Assembly: GCA_029204225.1 (NCBI GenBank)
Contig: CM055092.1
Span: forward strand, 69,446,252-69,510,251
Reading direction: 5' to 3'
Length of the DNA stretch: 64,000 nucleotides
From: Diphasiastrum complanatum
Lineage: Eukaryota; Streptophyta; Lycopodiopsida; Lycopodiales; Lycopodiaceae
The position numbers were made by a program, and so were the translations under genes. The notes below the pieces were generated by a model that had not been told where the DNA came from, did not search any database, and saw only the letters and a program-made list of their open reading frames with translations. How positions within the stretch are numbered: the stretch's first letter is position 1; each line of letters starts with the position of its first letter. Positions 1 through 15,966 of the stretch are shown piece after piece.

Positions 1-200
1 GCCAAATCTAGTATGTGAATTCAAAAATTGAAATTTAACAAGTATATTGACCTATTTACTGTTTTGGTCTACAAAAGATCCAGTCTACAAAAGCAAAAAA
101 TCCGATTTTGGTGTAGAATCCTCTCTAGCATGCTCTAGACTTGATATCTTCACCAAATCATTGATAGATCTGATTTTCTACTTCATAACATGAAACACAA

Positions 201-887
<687 letters not shown>

Positions 888-1142
888 CTCCCTCCCTCTT
901 TCATGGATGCATCAACGTCGTTTTCTTCAATCGAGATCGCATTCTTACTCTCTCTCTCTCTCAATCACTCACTCTCTCAATCACGTTCTTACTCACTCTC
1001 TCTTTGTAGAACTTTTCAGGTCACTTTTTTTTTGGAAGATTCTGGAAGTTGCCCTTCAAATGCTCTTCAGGAGCGTCGACGAAGGTTTAGGGACACATCG
1101 CCCAATAAAAAAATGAGATTCAGCTTTTATCCACAATTGTAT

Positions 1143-1145
<3 letters not shown>

Positions 1146-1206
<61 letters not shown>
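1146..1206. repeat. (CT)n microsatellite
   Basis: About 30 CT units followed by aggcggc. The surrounding 1010-1680 has no recognisable gene. Confidence 0.98.
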
Positions 1207-1208
<2 letters not shown>

Positions 1209-1679
1209 GCGGCTATAGATGTTGGTTGTGCTGGGAAAAGTAGAAGAGGGGGGCTGAATTGGAGAAAGTAGAAACGGGGGGCTGAACAGAGATGATATGA
1301 TGAAAGTGCAAGAAGCAACAGAGCATCTGCCTTCATCGTTTGTCACATGCACCATCTCTGCATGTCCAGATCCGGAAAAGGAAAGCACCTATCAGGTTTG
1401 CTAGCGAGTATTAAATTTATTCTTAGAAGATTGCATAAGAAGCTTTCAAAGCTTTGTTGTGATGTTCATCTTTTCTCAGAAACCTTCCATTAGTGAGGAC
1501 CCAGAGGCTGTTAATGAAAGCAAAGTGTCACAATGTCACTCTTTGATCAATTCCTAGTTTTGTATACAGGACATCATCAGGCTCAATATACTTGCATTAT
1601 TCTTTCTCCTCTTGGCAATGGGGACTGCTGCTCTGTTGAAGCGATGGATCAGGCCTGAGGTTTGTGTTGGTGTGCCCGA

Positions 1680-3195
1680 GCTAGAAACCCTGAAAGTAAT
1701 ATATGGAAGCTAGGCATGTCCGACTAGAAATTGGTCGAATTTGGTCAAATGTCCCCCGAATTTCTGATGAAAGGTGGCTACAAGTTCGTGTGCTTGACAT
1801 GAATCCACTGGACTAGTTGCAGTTCGATTTCGACGTCGTTTTTTTGAAAACGCCCTTCGTGTCAGAAGGAATGCCATTAGGGCACAATGAATGTACTATC
1901 TTTTGACATTTCCGAGAAGTAGTTCAGTGTCGCTGAACGGAGTTCATTTTTCAAACCGTCTGTTCCATCCTATGCTACACGCCGAGACAAACCCACATGA
2001 CTAAACTGGACTCCAAACGGTTTAGTACTCACAGCACAATGTGCATCCAAACCAGAAATCTTAAACGTAGCCTTGGAATTCAAGGCCCGTTGGATTCAAT
2101 AAAAAATAGTCAAAACTTTGGACAGGAGGTGTCCATAGGTTTGTTGGCTTGAGACGAACTCAGTGGACCATATGAAGCTCAATTTCGATGCCGTTTGTCT
2201 GAAAACGCCCATTCAATCGGGGGGAATGCCACTAAATGGGCTACTTTCCATCATCCCCAAGAACTGGTCCAGTGTCGTCGAACAGAGTCCATTTTTTAGA
2301 CCATCTATTCCATCATGTGCTGCACGCCGAGACGAATCTACATGACTAAACCAGACTCCAAACGGTTCAGTACTTGTAGCGAAACGTGCATCCGAACCAT
2401 AAACCCTAAACGTAGTTCTGGGATTCTAGGTCTGTCGAGCCAATAATTGGTTGGATTCAGTAGAAAACAGTCAGGACCTCAGACGGGAGGTGTCCACAGG
2501 TTTGTGGGCTCAACACAAACCCACGGGACCATTCGCAGCTCAATTCCAACATCGTTTGTCCATAAACACCCTTTCTGCCAGGGGAATGCCACTAAATGGA
2601 CTACTTTTTAGCATCCTCGAGAATTAGTTCAGTGTCACCGACAAAGTCTATTTTTCAGATCATCTGTTCTGTCCCATGCTGCACGTCAATACAAACCTAC
2701 AACACTAAACTGGACTCCAAACGGTTCAAAACTAACAATGAAATGTGCATCCCCAAACTAGAAACCCTAAACGCAGTTCTGGGATTCTAGGCCCGTCGAG
2801 CCAGAAATTGGTCGGATTCAACAAAAAACAATCAGAATCTTGGACGAGAGGTGTCCACAGATTCGTGGTCTTGACATGAACCCACAGGACCATTTGTAGT
2901 TCAATTCCGATGTCGTTTGTCCATAAACGCCCTTTTTCCTAGGGGAATGCCACTAAATGGACTATTTTTTAGCATCCTCGAGAACCGGTCCAATGTCGTC
3001 GAACGGAGTCCGTTTTTCAGATGGTCTATCCCGTCCTGTGCTGCACGCCTAGACGAACACACATGACTAAACCAGACTCCAAACAGTTCAGTACTCACAA
3101 CAAAACGTGCGAACTAGAAACCCTAAATGTAGTTCTGGAAATCTAGGCTCATCCAGCCGAGAATTGGTCAAATTTAGTAAAAAATGATCAAAACT
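1680..3195. repeat. Satellite array 1, about 360-bp unit, four copies
   Basis: Four diverged head-to-tail copies. The landmark (a)gaaaccctaaacg recurs near 1684, 2057, 2401, 2763 and 3118, giving spacings of roughly 344-373 bp. Each unit also carries ggggaatgccactaaatgg and a block beginning gtgtccacaggtt. The copies differ by many substitutions and small indels. The same family forms a second array at 18440-19608. No conserved reading frame runs through the units, so this is non-coding tandem DNA. Confidence 0.88.
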
Positions 3196-3197
3196 GA

Positions 3198-3360
3198 ATC
3201 ACAAATATTCGACTGATTACTTACCACAGACATTTGACTGATCACTTACCTCAAACATTCGGCTGATCAAGTACCTCAAACATTCGGCTGAACACTTAAA
3301 TCACACACACCATCGGACACTACCGATCACATAAATCACACACACCATCGGACACAAATC
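3198..3360. repeat. Short tandem repeats (about 30 bp)
   Basis: Copies of a block containing acattcggctgatcacttac, then two copies of cacacaccatcggacac. They lie between the satellite array and a (CA)n run. Confidence 0.7.
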
Positions 3361-3372
3361 ATACACACAAAT

Positions 3373-3373
<1 letters not shown>

Positions 3374-3424
<51 letters not shown>

Positions 3425-3455
3425 ACTCACACACACACACTCACACACTCAGACA
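3374..3455. repeat. (CA)n microsatellite, imperfect
   Basis: A pure CA stretch followed by CA interrupted by tcacacac. Confidence 0.95.
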
Positions 3456-3500
3456 CACAAATTCATACACATACCCACATCATCGGCCACCTGCCATCGA

Positions 3501-3517
3501 CGGGCACACTATGCTAG
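3501..3517 (+). mobile_element. Helitron-like 3' terminus, copy 1
   Basis: The bases cgggcacactatgctag belong to a 17-nt motif CGG(G/A)CAC-N6-CTAG found four times in the window (also 4194, 6515, 25018), always on the plus strand. It ends in CTAG like Helitron 3' ends. At 6505-6517 a GC hairpin precedes it. Upstream extent unknown. Confidence 0.35.
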
Positions 3518-3838
3518 ACTACCCACACACATGCACAAATATACGCACTTTCATGAATACACACACATACATAAACAAATGCACTCACATACATACACAC
3601 ACACACACATCGGCCACCCATCAACGACCATCAGCTGCCATCCAAATCATCGACCATCACCTGAGATCACTGTCCGTCCGTCAATGACGAGAATATATAC
3701 TAAAAATGTCACCCATTTGCAAAAGGAAAAGCTAAATAGGTCTTAAAAAATGGTAAAAAAAAGCACAGCCCCCAAAAATATATAAACACTTTTTGTGGGT
3801 ATGAACACATACACACTCATACACATACACATACATAT

Positions 3839-3949
<111 letters not shown>

Positions 3950-4193
3950 TACATGCAAACACAACATGCACACACACACATGCACACCTACACATGTCAA
4001 GGTGTTGAAGCTTCATGCCGATGCATGTCGAAACCATCCAAAATACCACCTTCTCAAATGACTGGCCGACAAAATTTTGGCCGCTTCTAATTATGTCCGT
4101 TTTCAATCATCAATTGCCTGCTTTGAGCATCATCCACACGTCTCGACCACAAGCCGCCACCTAGATCAACGGGCGCCCATTGCTCGTCATCAA

Positions 4194-4209
4194 CGGGCAC
4201 AAGGAACTA

Positions 4210-4210
<1 letters not shown>
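4194..4210 (+). mobile_element. Helitron-like 3' terminus, copy 2
   Basis: The bases cgggcacaaggaactag, followed by tatatata. Same 17-nt motif as 3501, 6515 and 25018. Confidence 0.35.
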
Positions 4211-4245
<35 letters not shown>

Positions 4246-4266
4246 ATATCTATATCTATATATATA
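4211..4266. repeat. (AT)n / (ATATCT)n microsatellite
   Basis: AT dinucleotides passing into atatct repeats, immediately after a CTAG terminus. Confidence 0.9.
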
Positions 4267-4484
4267 AAACTATTTGTGCGCATGTGGTGCACATGTGTAC
4301 GGGTGAACCCATGTATCCTCCTCTCCTCACCCATGCATACACACTTTCTTAACAAAAAATCATGAGGAGGGAATGCATGTATGAGGAAAGTGCATATCTC
4401 CATACATTTGCACATTGTGTGCATTGAGGGGTGGGCCCCAAAAAGATTCTCCACCCCCTCCCTCCCACTCACTAAATTCAAATA

Positions 4485-4817
4485 TCTTTCTCTAAATTCA
4501 AATATTTGAAGTTTGAAGTTAAGGTTTTATTTTCTTCACACACTTCAATGTGCTTTAAACTTTAGCTAATAATCTTTATTTCATGGCTTTCTTATTTATT
4601 TTGAATTATCAAAGTTTTTATCATACATCATGAACATAAACATTTTCTTGACTACCTTAAACTTTTTTTTTTTTTTCAATCATTCAATTCCCTATCTTGG
4701 CCCGCCATTTTTAGGTATGCTTAACCACAAGCCCAAACTCACTAGATTTAACTCCTAAATCTAGAGCAAAAGAGACAATAAAAAGAGAAAAATAGGGTGG
4801 GGCGGGGATTTGGAACA
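4485..4817. other. No gene seen
   Basis: AT-rich sequence with a T tract near 4665. No coding signal on either strand. Confidence 0.5.
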
Positions 4818-4822
4818 CACAC

Positions 4823-4884
<62 letters not shown>

Positions 4885-5026
4885 GCATACACATACACAC
4901 GCACACACAACACATGTGTGTGTATTTGCACGCGTGCCTATGTGTGTGTGTAAGCGTGTTCATTGTGTGTGTGTGTGTGTGTGAGCTTTCTCCGACACAT
5001 TGAATGCGCACGTGTGTGTGTGTGTG

Positions 5027-5063
<37 letters not shown>

Positions 5064-5065
5064 CT
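4818..5065. repeat. Compound (GT)n / (CA)n microsatellite cluster
   Basis: GT runs (4820-4882, about 4960-4984 and 5010-5030) flip to CA at 5032-5061. The GT-then-CA switch near 5030 makes a near-perfect inverted repeat able to fold back. Confidence 0.9.
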
Positions 5066-5141
5066 CCATATTGTGGATGAGGTATATTGTATGAAGTATA
5101 GAGTCTAGAGTCATTTTTTCTCCTTCCCTCCCTCCCACGGG

Positions 5142-5343
<202 letters not shown>

Positions 5344-5346
<3 letters not shown>

Positions 5347-6110
5347 ACAGGCTGACCAACCATCCATAGAGGGAGGGAGGTCCCTCCATGCCCCTAAAAA
5401 AAATTTAAGAAGGTTAAAATGTGTGTGTGCGTGTGTGTGTGTGTAGATATATAAAACAAGGGGGTGCCTCCATTCCATAAAAAATAAATATATCAATATA
5501 TACCCCCCCTCCCACACACACACATTTTTTTAAATGTAAAACACTTCCCCTTTCAAACGTAAACCCCTCATAAAAAAATATGACTGTAAACCCCCACTCC
5601 CATGAAACAAAAAAAGTGAAGGGGCTTTTTGGCTCCCCATGAACTAAGTTTTATTTTTTTTATAAGGAGACAAAAAAAAGTCCCCATCAAGAAAGAACCC
5701 CCCCCCCCCACAAAAAAAAAAAAACTAGGATTGTAACTACTATAAAAAAATATACAAAGAGTCAAAAATTTATACTGGGGTGAAAATATGCACATGGGTC
5801 AGATTTATCAGACCCGATTTGACCTGATCCAGGGTCAAATACGTCCGAATAATTTTCGCCTCGATTCGATCCGATATGACATTGGGTCGGAAAAAATTCG
5901 ACATTGGATTTTTCGACCTTTTGAAAAACTTGACTCTTCTTTTTCTGGGTTGTGTATAGCTTTTAGGATGTTCATTATTGAGGCTGAGCATCGAAATCCA
6001 ACAAAACACACATACATACCACATGCATGAACAACATATTCACTTTGAACTGTGGGCCGCCCGTTAACAGACATTTGCAAACACAAATTGCCTACCGCCT
6101 GTCAACTTTT
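5344..6110. other. No gene seen; homopolymer tracts
   Basis: Short GT run near 5420, a C10 tract at 5700-5709 and A-rich runs. The stretch 5788-6100 is open in several frames on both strands, but none resembles a protein I know. Confidence 0.5.
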
Positions 6111-6215
6111 CATTAAGATACTCCTTGTGCTATTGTTCAACATGGTTACATTTTGACCCCTACTATGGCCGAGATGTGTGAGATATGTTACATGTTTGAG
6201 ATGCGAGATGTGCGA
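6110..6215 (+). repeat. Dispersed repeat, inverted relative to 11497-11602
   Basis: The block with tgctattgttcaacatgg and ctatggccgagatgtgtgag is present in reverse complement at 11497-11602. A two-copy family of unknown type. Confidence 0.65.
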
Positions 6216-6374
6216 GATCGGCCACCATCAAAATCATCGGCCATCATCCAGATCGTTGGCGGCCACCTAAATCCACACCATATTTGTACGATTATTGGCT
6301 GTCCACCCAAACCATTGGCCGCCACCCAAAATTTTGGCTAATTGTCACTAGCAACTTTTGAGCCAAACCATCGG

Positions 6375-6700
6375 TCGTAACCCAATTTGTCGGCCGTCGG
6401 CCGTCTATTGCCCTGCATTGTTTGCCTTCAATCATCAATCGCCCGCTTTGAGCATCATCCACATGTCTCGACCACAAGAGGCCACATAAATTGTCGTCCA
6501 TTGCCCGTCAACGACGGACACTCTTTACTAGTATATATATATTTAAACTTACGTAAAATTTTGCGCATGTGTATAGATGCACCATGCATGCTCCTCCCCT
6601 CACCCATGCATGCACTTTTTCTAACTAAAAATCTTGGGGAGGAGGATGCATGTATGGGAAAAAAGGATGCATGGCCCTCCTCCCCATGCATGCATGCTTA
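6375..6700 (+). repeat. Dispersed repeat, copy 2 (partner 4070-4480)
   Basis: Same ordered blocks as copy 1, including the CTAG terminus and TATATATA directly after it. Confidence 0.6.
6505..6531 (+). mobile_element. Helitron-like 3' terminus, copy 3, with hairpin
   Basis: The perfect hairpin ccgtc-aac-gacgg (6505-6517) overlaps cggacactctttactag (6515-6531), with T following. A short GC hairpin a few bases before CTRR is the canonical Helitron 3' end. This is the clearest of the four copies. Confidence 0.45.
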
Positions 6701-6768
6701 TTGATCACCTTCAGTGCTGCAGATTGAAGGGCAAATGCACGTCTTAGGCTTTTTACCCTTCAAATGAC

Positions 6769-6794
6769 GGGGGAGGGGGGGGGGGGGGGGGGGG
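6769..6794. repeat. Poly(G) tract
   Basis: About 26 bases, all G except one A. Intrinsically able to form G-quadruplex. Confidence 0.9.
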
Positions 6795-7089
6795 AATTTA
6801 AAGAACGCACCCTTCCAATGTGAAAGGAAAAGAAATGGACATTCCTTCAACTTTAAAGGAAACCTTTAGAAAGATAACTGTGACTAAGTGTATAAATCAT
6901 GGTTTAATTAAAAAAAATACTGTATTTTATATGATGCTTATTTAATTAATGTATGATTTGAAAGGTGAAACTGGGTTATACCTTTCAAAGCATATTTATT
7001 GAAGGACATAATTGTTCTTTAATGAAGGTGGCCCACCTTTTCCATTATTGGCCACCTTTCCTAGTAACGGGCCACCACATTTATTGGCC

Positions 7090-7091
<2 letters not shown>

Positions 7092-7168
<77 letters not shown>
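7092..7168. repeat. (CT)n microsatellite
   Basis: About 38 CT units preceded by repeated attggccacct. Confidence 0.98.
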
Positions 7169-10834
<3,666 letters not shown>

Positions 10835-11412
10835 AAAATTGAGTCTTCTAAAAAAATTTGAGTCATTGGAAAAATTCGAGTCTTTGAAAAAATTAGTGTC
10901 TTTCGAAAAATTTGAGTCATTCGAAAAAATTTGAGTCATTGAGAAATTTCAAATCATTGGAAATATTCGAGTCTTCAGAAATATTTGATCTTTAGAAAAA
11001 ATTCCATCCTTTTGAAAAATTCGATCCTTTGGAAAAATTCGAGTCATCTAAAAAATTCAAGTCTTTGGAGAAAATTCGATCCATTGGAAAAATTTGAGTC
11101 TTTCCGAAAAATTTGAGTCTTCCAAAAAAATTCGAGTCATTGGAAAAATTCGAGTCCTTAAAAAAATTCGAGTCTTTTGAAAAATTCAAGTCATGGAAAA
11201 ATTTGAGTCATTGAAAAAATTCGAGTCTTTGGAAAAATCCGATCCTTTTGAAAAATTTGAGTCATTTGAAAAATTTGAGTCTTTGGATAAATTCGATCCA
11301 TTGAAAAGAATCGAGTCTTTTGAAAAAAAAAATAGAGTCTATTGAAAAATTCGAATCTTCGAAAAAATTTGAGTTTTTGAAAAAATTCGAGTCTTCGGAA
11401 AAATTTCGAGTT
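10835..11412. repeat. 18-bp satellite array
   Basis: About 30 diverged copies of a unit close to gagtctttggaaaaattc. Because 18 is a multiple of three, the minus strand stays open and spells Phe-Ser-Lys-Asp-Ser-Asn-like repeats. With no start context or conservation beyond the nucleotide repeat, I read this as non-coding. Confidence 0.9.
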
Positions 11413-11496
11413 GACAGTACAAAGGGTCAAAAATATACAAAGGGTCAGATTTTACTATGGGTCAAAAAATATACAAAAGGTCGAAAACATTTTGCA

Positions 11497-11602
11497 TATT
11501 TCGCATCTCGAATATCAAACATATCTCACATATCTCGGCCATAGTAGAGGTCAGAATTTAACCATGTTCAACAATAGCACACAGAGTATTTTAATAAAAT
11601 AA
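11497..11602 (-). repeat. Dispersed repeat, inverted copy of 6110-6215
   Basis: Reverse complement of the 6110-6215 block (shared ctcggccatagtag and caacaatagcaca), directly before a (GA)n run. Confidence 0.65.
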
Positions 11603-11607
11603 GATTC

Positions 11608-11735
<128 letters not shown>

Positions 11736-11983
11736 ATTGTTGGATTTCAATGCTCATGCTCATATCCATTAGGTAATGAACATTCTGAAAAACTTGTAAT
11801 GAGCCAACTTGGCCGCATTCAGGGTTCAGGTGATACTGATTCTTATAAATGTTCATTTTTAGAGTGTCAAATTGGCCGACTTGGCCAAATTCAAGGTTGA
11901 GGTGATACTGATTTTTAGAAATGTTTATTTTTAGAGTTTCGAATTGGCTTGAGGTGATTTTGATTCTTAAATGTTCACTTTTA

Positions 11984-12022
<39 letters not shown>

Positions 12023-12337
12023 CGGTTCCAACTTAAGTCATTTTGGAGATAGTCAAGGAAACATGTAAATCATGGCTAGTATCAATATTAGAACTAACAT
12101 AAATTGATGGCTTAGTGCCTATCATAATCATGTATTTATGTGTACAAACATGTAAAGCCATTCTATGTGTGTAATACATGTAAAACCACATATCCACTAT
12201 GAAAAATGTGTGAAAGATGTATTAGTATGGGTACAACATTGAGTTAAGTGCCAATCAATCAAGAAAGAAAGACATTCCACGTACATAAAAAAATAAAAAA
12301 TGACTATATTATATTTTTATTTAAAAAATCAGTATTT

Positions 12338-13364
12338 TGTACGGACTCACACGTGTGAAAAGGGTTCCTACAGCCCACAACAAGATCTGGACCAAAAATT
12401 TTGAGGATAGCTATCAAATCCAACTCGCTACACAAAATTTGACTAGTTTCCAAAAAATTGCTGATTTTGGCTTTGATTTGGATTAACCCTATCAATTTCA
12501 ACAAAACCTCTTGTACTAGGCTCTGATACCATGTGCAAAAAGTACAAAAAGGACCAAGAGTGGATCCTAATCTGATCCTCAAGAGGGATTGGTTGTCAGA
12601 TTACTTGATCTATCAATCTACTTCAGATTAAGATCAATCTAGATCAATTCTAGACACAAAATCCTAACAAGAACAATCATTAATTGAAGGTAAGTGTACT
12701 TTCTGGTTTCACACATGTGAAACACTGTCTGAGTACGGACTCCAACCTAAAAATCAAGTACACATTGATAGAACCTCAAAACAATCAAAAGAAATGTAGA
12801 CAAATGGAGAGAATCACTCAAAATTGCTTCCAAAACCAAGATTGGTGTCTCACAATGATTATGGCCAAATGTGGCTCTATATATATAATAAGTGGGAGCT
12901 CGTGGTACTGATCATCCCTCTGATCCCACATGTGTGAAGGTGCTTTGTCATATGATGATTCATCATGCAAAATTGACACTCGGACAAAACCTTCTATTTT
13001 GAGCACTTTTGGTCTATTTTCCTTCTATATGGAGATCTACTTGGAAATCTTCTGGAACTCAAAATTCGTCTACTTCAGCTTATTCCACACATGTGAGCTG
13101 TCGTGTACACATGTGATATGACACCTAACCAAAGGATGTGGCTCATGCAATCAATAGATTGATGCCATGTGTCATATGTCTAGAAAACTAGTTTTTGGCC
13201 TTTTTAGCACTAGAACTTGAATTAAATCATATGTACAACCTACATGATTATGGTACATGATAAGTACACTATTTTCACACATGGGAACAGGCTCCACACA
13301 TGTGTGTTTATCTATATACAAGATTTTTGGCCTCTACCAAGCTTATATTTTTGCATTTTTCACA
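12338..13364 (-). mobile_element. Truncated copy of the 49.5-54.9 kb LTR element: 5' LTR, PBS and start of internal region
   Basis: LTR 12532-13364 (833 bp, TG...CA) is closely similar to the LTRs at 49509 and 54022. PBS complement ggctctgatacca is at 12519-12531. The internal leader (12338-12518) matches 53830-54008, and similarity stops abruptly near 12338. Minus-strand orientation. No second LTR or TSD is visible on the truncated side. The LTR carries several CACATGTG/CACGTG palindromes. Confidence 0.85.
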
Positions 13365-13606
13365 GGATCAAAATTTGAAGGCATCTACAAATTGGATCCA
13401 AGTGAGAGTGCAAACTCTCTTGATGTTTCTTATATGTCCAATATTTCAAAGGAGGATGATCACACAAGATGCACATATCTTCTCTCTTTAAGTATTATGG
13501 TGTATGATTATTCCTTATCATTCAAAGCATATGTTGAGAAGAAATTCTCGTTGAAGATCAAACTTCTCAAGTGATCTAGTACGATTCCAAGCTATTTTTT
13601 GAGGAG
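13365..13606 (+). mobile_element. Internal fragment of an LTR element ending in a polypurine tract
   Basis: Lies between two LTRs of opposite orientation. It ends ttttttgaggag immediately before tgtgagaa, as a plus-strand polypurine tract would. It has a 200-base open stretch (frame of 13366-13574) that I cannot assign to gag or pol. Confidence 0.4.
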
Positions 13607-14449
13607 TGTGAGAAATTGGCAAAAATCTAGCTTGGTATTTTTTATGACAGAAGTTTCTAAGTGAATCTTACATGTGTGGAGGACGTTCCCGCGTGTGAGA
13701 ATTATAAAGTAAATAAAAAATGTTTGATATAGGGGTCTCATAGAATTTCATAGTCAAGCATTTAGGTGTAGGATGTTGATAGGGTCAAATTTGGCATAGA
13801 TGGCAAATTATCCATTTTCACTTGTAATGCCACTATTGAGCCAAAATAGAGTAGGAGGCCAAACTCGTGCCAATTAGAGTGTAGACAAGTGTAATGCTTT
13901 TGTTTGATGAAGTTTAAGAGGTCCAATAGGATATAGAGGTGGAACCATGAGTGGTCCAATAGAATTTGAGGTTTGCTTGAAAATGGTCCAATAGAATTTT
14001 GAGGTGAATGGATCAATGGTCCAATAGGATTATGAGGTGGCAAAAGTGTGGTCCAATCATAGTTAAGCATAGTGGTAGCTCATGGATCTACTAGTATCAT
14101 TGTACTTCTCATTTGGACCTAATTGATTTTAAGATTGAGTGGATTTTGAGTGTAATTGGATTTCTAGCTTTCTCTCTCTACCCGAGAGCTTATGATGATT
14201 TTCTCTCTCGACCCAAGGAGAGCAGCTTGTTTTTACATAGAGTAATTTTTGAATACTTCCCACACGTGTGAGTGAGAGTTGGAAGTGATTGAATGCATGT
14301 AGTAGTGTGTTTTTGCCATAGAATCAAAGATAGATCTTGAATCTCAATCTAATATTGATCTTGGTGCATCTACACATCTTAGGAGATCACAAGTACATGT
14401 TGTGGACAATCCACACGTGTGAAATCAACAATAACATATGGTGTTATCA
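13607..14449 (+). mobile_element. LTR of a second copia-type family (plus strand)
   Basis: 843 bp beginning tgtgagaa after a polypurine tract and ending gtgttatca before tggtatcaaat, which matches the first eight bases of the copia primer-binding site. Repeated ggtccaatagaatt motifs fill 13915-14060. Palindromic cacacgtgtg occurs at about 14262 and 14412. Both a PPT on the left and a PBS-like sequence on the right suggest a recombined or tandem arrangement. Confidence 0.5.
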
Positions 14450-14722
14450 TGGTATCAAATATCCGACGTCTTGTAAATCCTTTAAAAAGTTCGCGCATAG
14501 CTGCAACAACAAAATAATTGTGCATATGTGTTCGCCATCGTGCAAAACAAACCGCTCCATAAAGTCCGTCACGAACATCCGCGTCGATTGACAATGACTT
14601 TCACCATTTGCAAAAACATACATAGGCGTTAACTTAATGCAATTATCCAATAGCAAGTTGCAATGAAAATACTCGCTCGCTCCAACAGCCTGCTCAATGA
14701 AATCTACAAAAAAAAAACACAA
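14447..14722 (-). other. Open stretch of unknown origin
   Basis: An open frame of 91 codons on the minus strand with ordinary amino-acid composition (Phe-Ile-Glu-Gln, Asn-Gly-Glu-Ser). It follows directly on the PBS-like sequence. I recognise no domain. It could be a degenerate leader or gag piece of the adjoining LTR element, or chance. Confidence 0.2.
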
Positions 14723-15038
14723 TGTTAGTATAAGCCTTATGTTAAATCAAGTACTGAACTCTAAATCCTGACTATATCCAAGAACCTCCTTCTACACAAC
14801 CTTCTCCGTGTACAACCTTTTACATCCCAAATGCTAAGTTTAAATTTTAGATTGAAAATCAAGAGGTTATCAACACCCACTCTAATGTAATTTTCTTTAT
14901 GTGCAACTAACAAGTGCACCTCCTCTCAGCAGTTTTAGGAGCTTTCATGAACGACGCAACAGAGAGCGTGTAAAAAAGAGTGGTAAGGAAGGGAAAAAAA
15001 CATCTTTCTACGCAGGCTCAAAACTTGCGGTCTTTATG

Positions 15039-15380
15039 GCAGTTCCCATATACAGATGGAATCTCACAGGAAAGCATGTTCTTGATCAAGGTAAGGTTCT
15101 ACAGCCTCCCTCCATCGTAGATATGGGCAAGCATTGGCCCTGTTAGAAAGTTCTTATTTGCACTAAACTGCATCAGCGGGGAGTTTTTGCCAAACAGCTG
15201 GGGAATGCTTCCTCTGAAGGAATTACTGTACAGATTCAGAAACTACAGATCCGCAAGCCCATCCAAAAGTTCTCCTGTGAACTCATTAGAGTACAGTTCA
15301 AAAACCCTTAGATGCTATAACTGGCTGATTTCTTTGGGGATGGTTCCACTGAGATTATTCCATGCAAACATCAAAATCCA
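15039..15380 (-). pseudogene. Leucine-rich-repeat fragment, LRR receptor-kinase type
   Basis: The minus strand reads plant extracellular LRRs in one frame for about 114 codons: NNLSGTIPKEISQL, then LRVFELYSNEFTGELLDGL, then FLNLYSNSFRGSIPQLFG, then FSANKNFLTGPM. The LxxLxLxxNxFxGxIP pattern is that of LRR receptor-like kinases. The frame is interrupted by three TAG codons (complement at 15315-15317, 15243-15245, 15099-15101) with no frameshift. No kinase domain, signal peptide or intact ends are present. What remains is roughly four repeats, so it is a dead fragment. The neighbours on both sides are fragments of unrelated genes. Confidence 0.8.
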
Positions 15381-15966
15381 CCTGCAAAGCAACATAATTG
15401 TTGTCATGATTTTCTTACGTCGGAGCCCATGAGTATGTTTCCTCTTTGTGGTTTGCCAAGTGGTTTTATAGTTCAAAATTGTTGGTATTTCCCTGATGTA
15501 TAGCAGTCTCTTTTTTCAAGTCCCTATTTTCTTCTATTTTATGCCTGTTTTCTTCAATAGTAGTAAGATGAGCAAATGTACAAAATGTGAAGATGTATCA
15601 ATTTTGAAATGAATTATGGTATGGCCTTCCTGCAGATGCATTCTGATGGTATCATGTGAGGTGCCCAATGTTGGGTCTGCTTGTGGAAAGTTTAGGGACA
15701 AGCTCTTTGCAACCTCTGGTATGCTTTTTTTTCAACTGCATGAAGCTGATAATGAAGGGACCGTTTCTCATTCAGAAAAAAAAAAAAATCAGAAGTCGAA
15801 CGAGTTTTGCATAGCACTTGTTCGGAATTTTCAGATCAAGATAGCCCTGGTAAATAAAATCTCCACAGCATAGCAGATTTATGCTGCTTAAAAAATACAA
15901 TGCTATTACAGAGGATGCATGGCTAGAAGGCAATATTTGTTTGTGAGAGACAAAATTATCAAATTG

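Larger units (their letters stand above)
4070..4480 (+). repeat. Dispersed repeat, copy 1 (partner 6375-6700)
   Basis: Shares gagcatcatccaca and tctcgaccacaag, then the Helitron-like end and an AT tract, then a downstream block with ctcacccatgcat and ggaatgcatgtatg, in the same order as 6375-6700. Probably two copies of one non-autonomous element plus conserved flank. Termini are uncertain. Confidence 0.6.
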
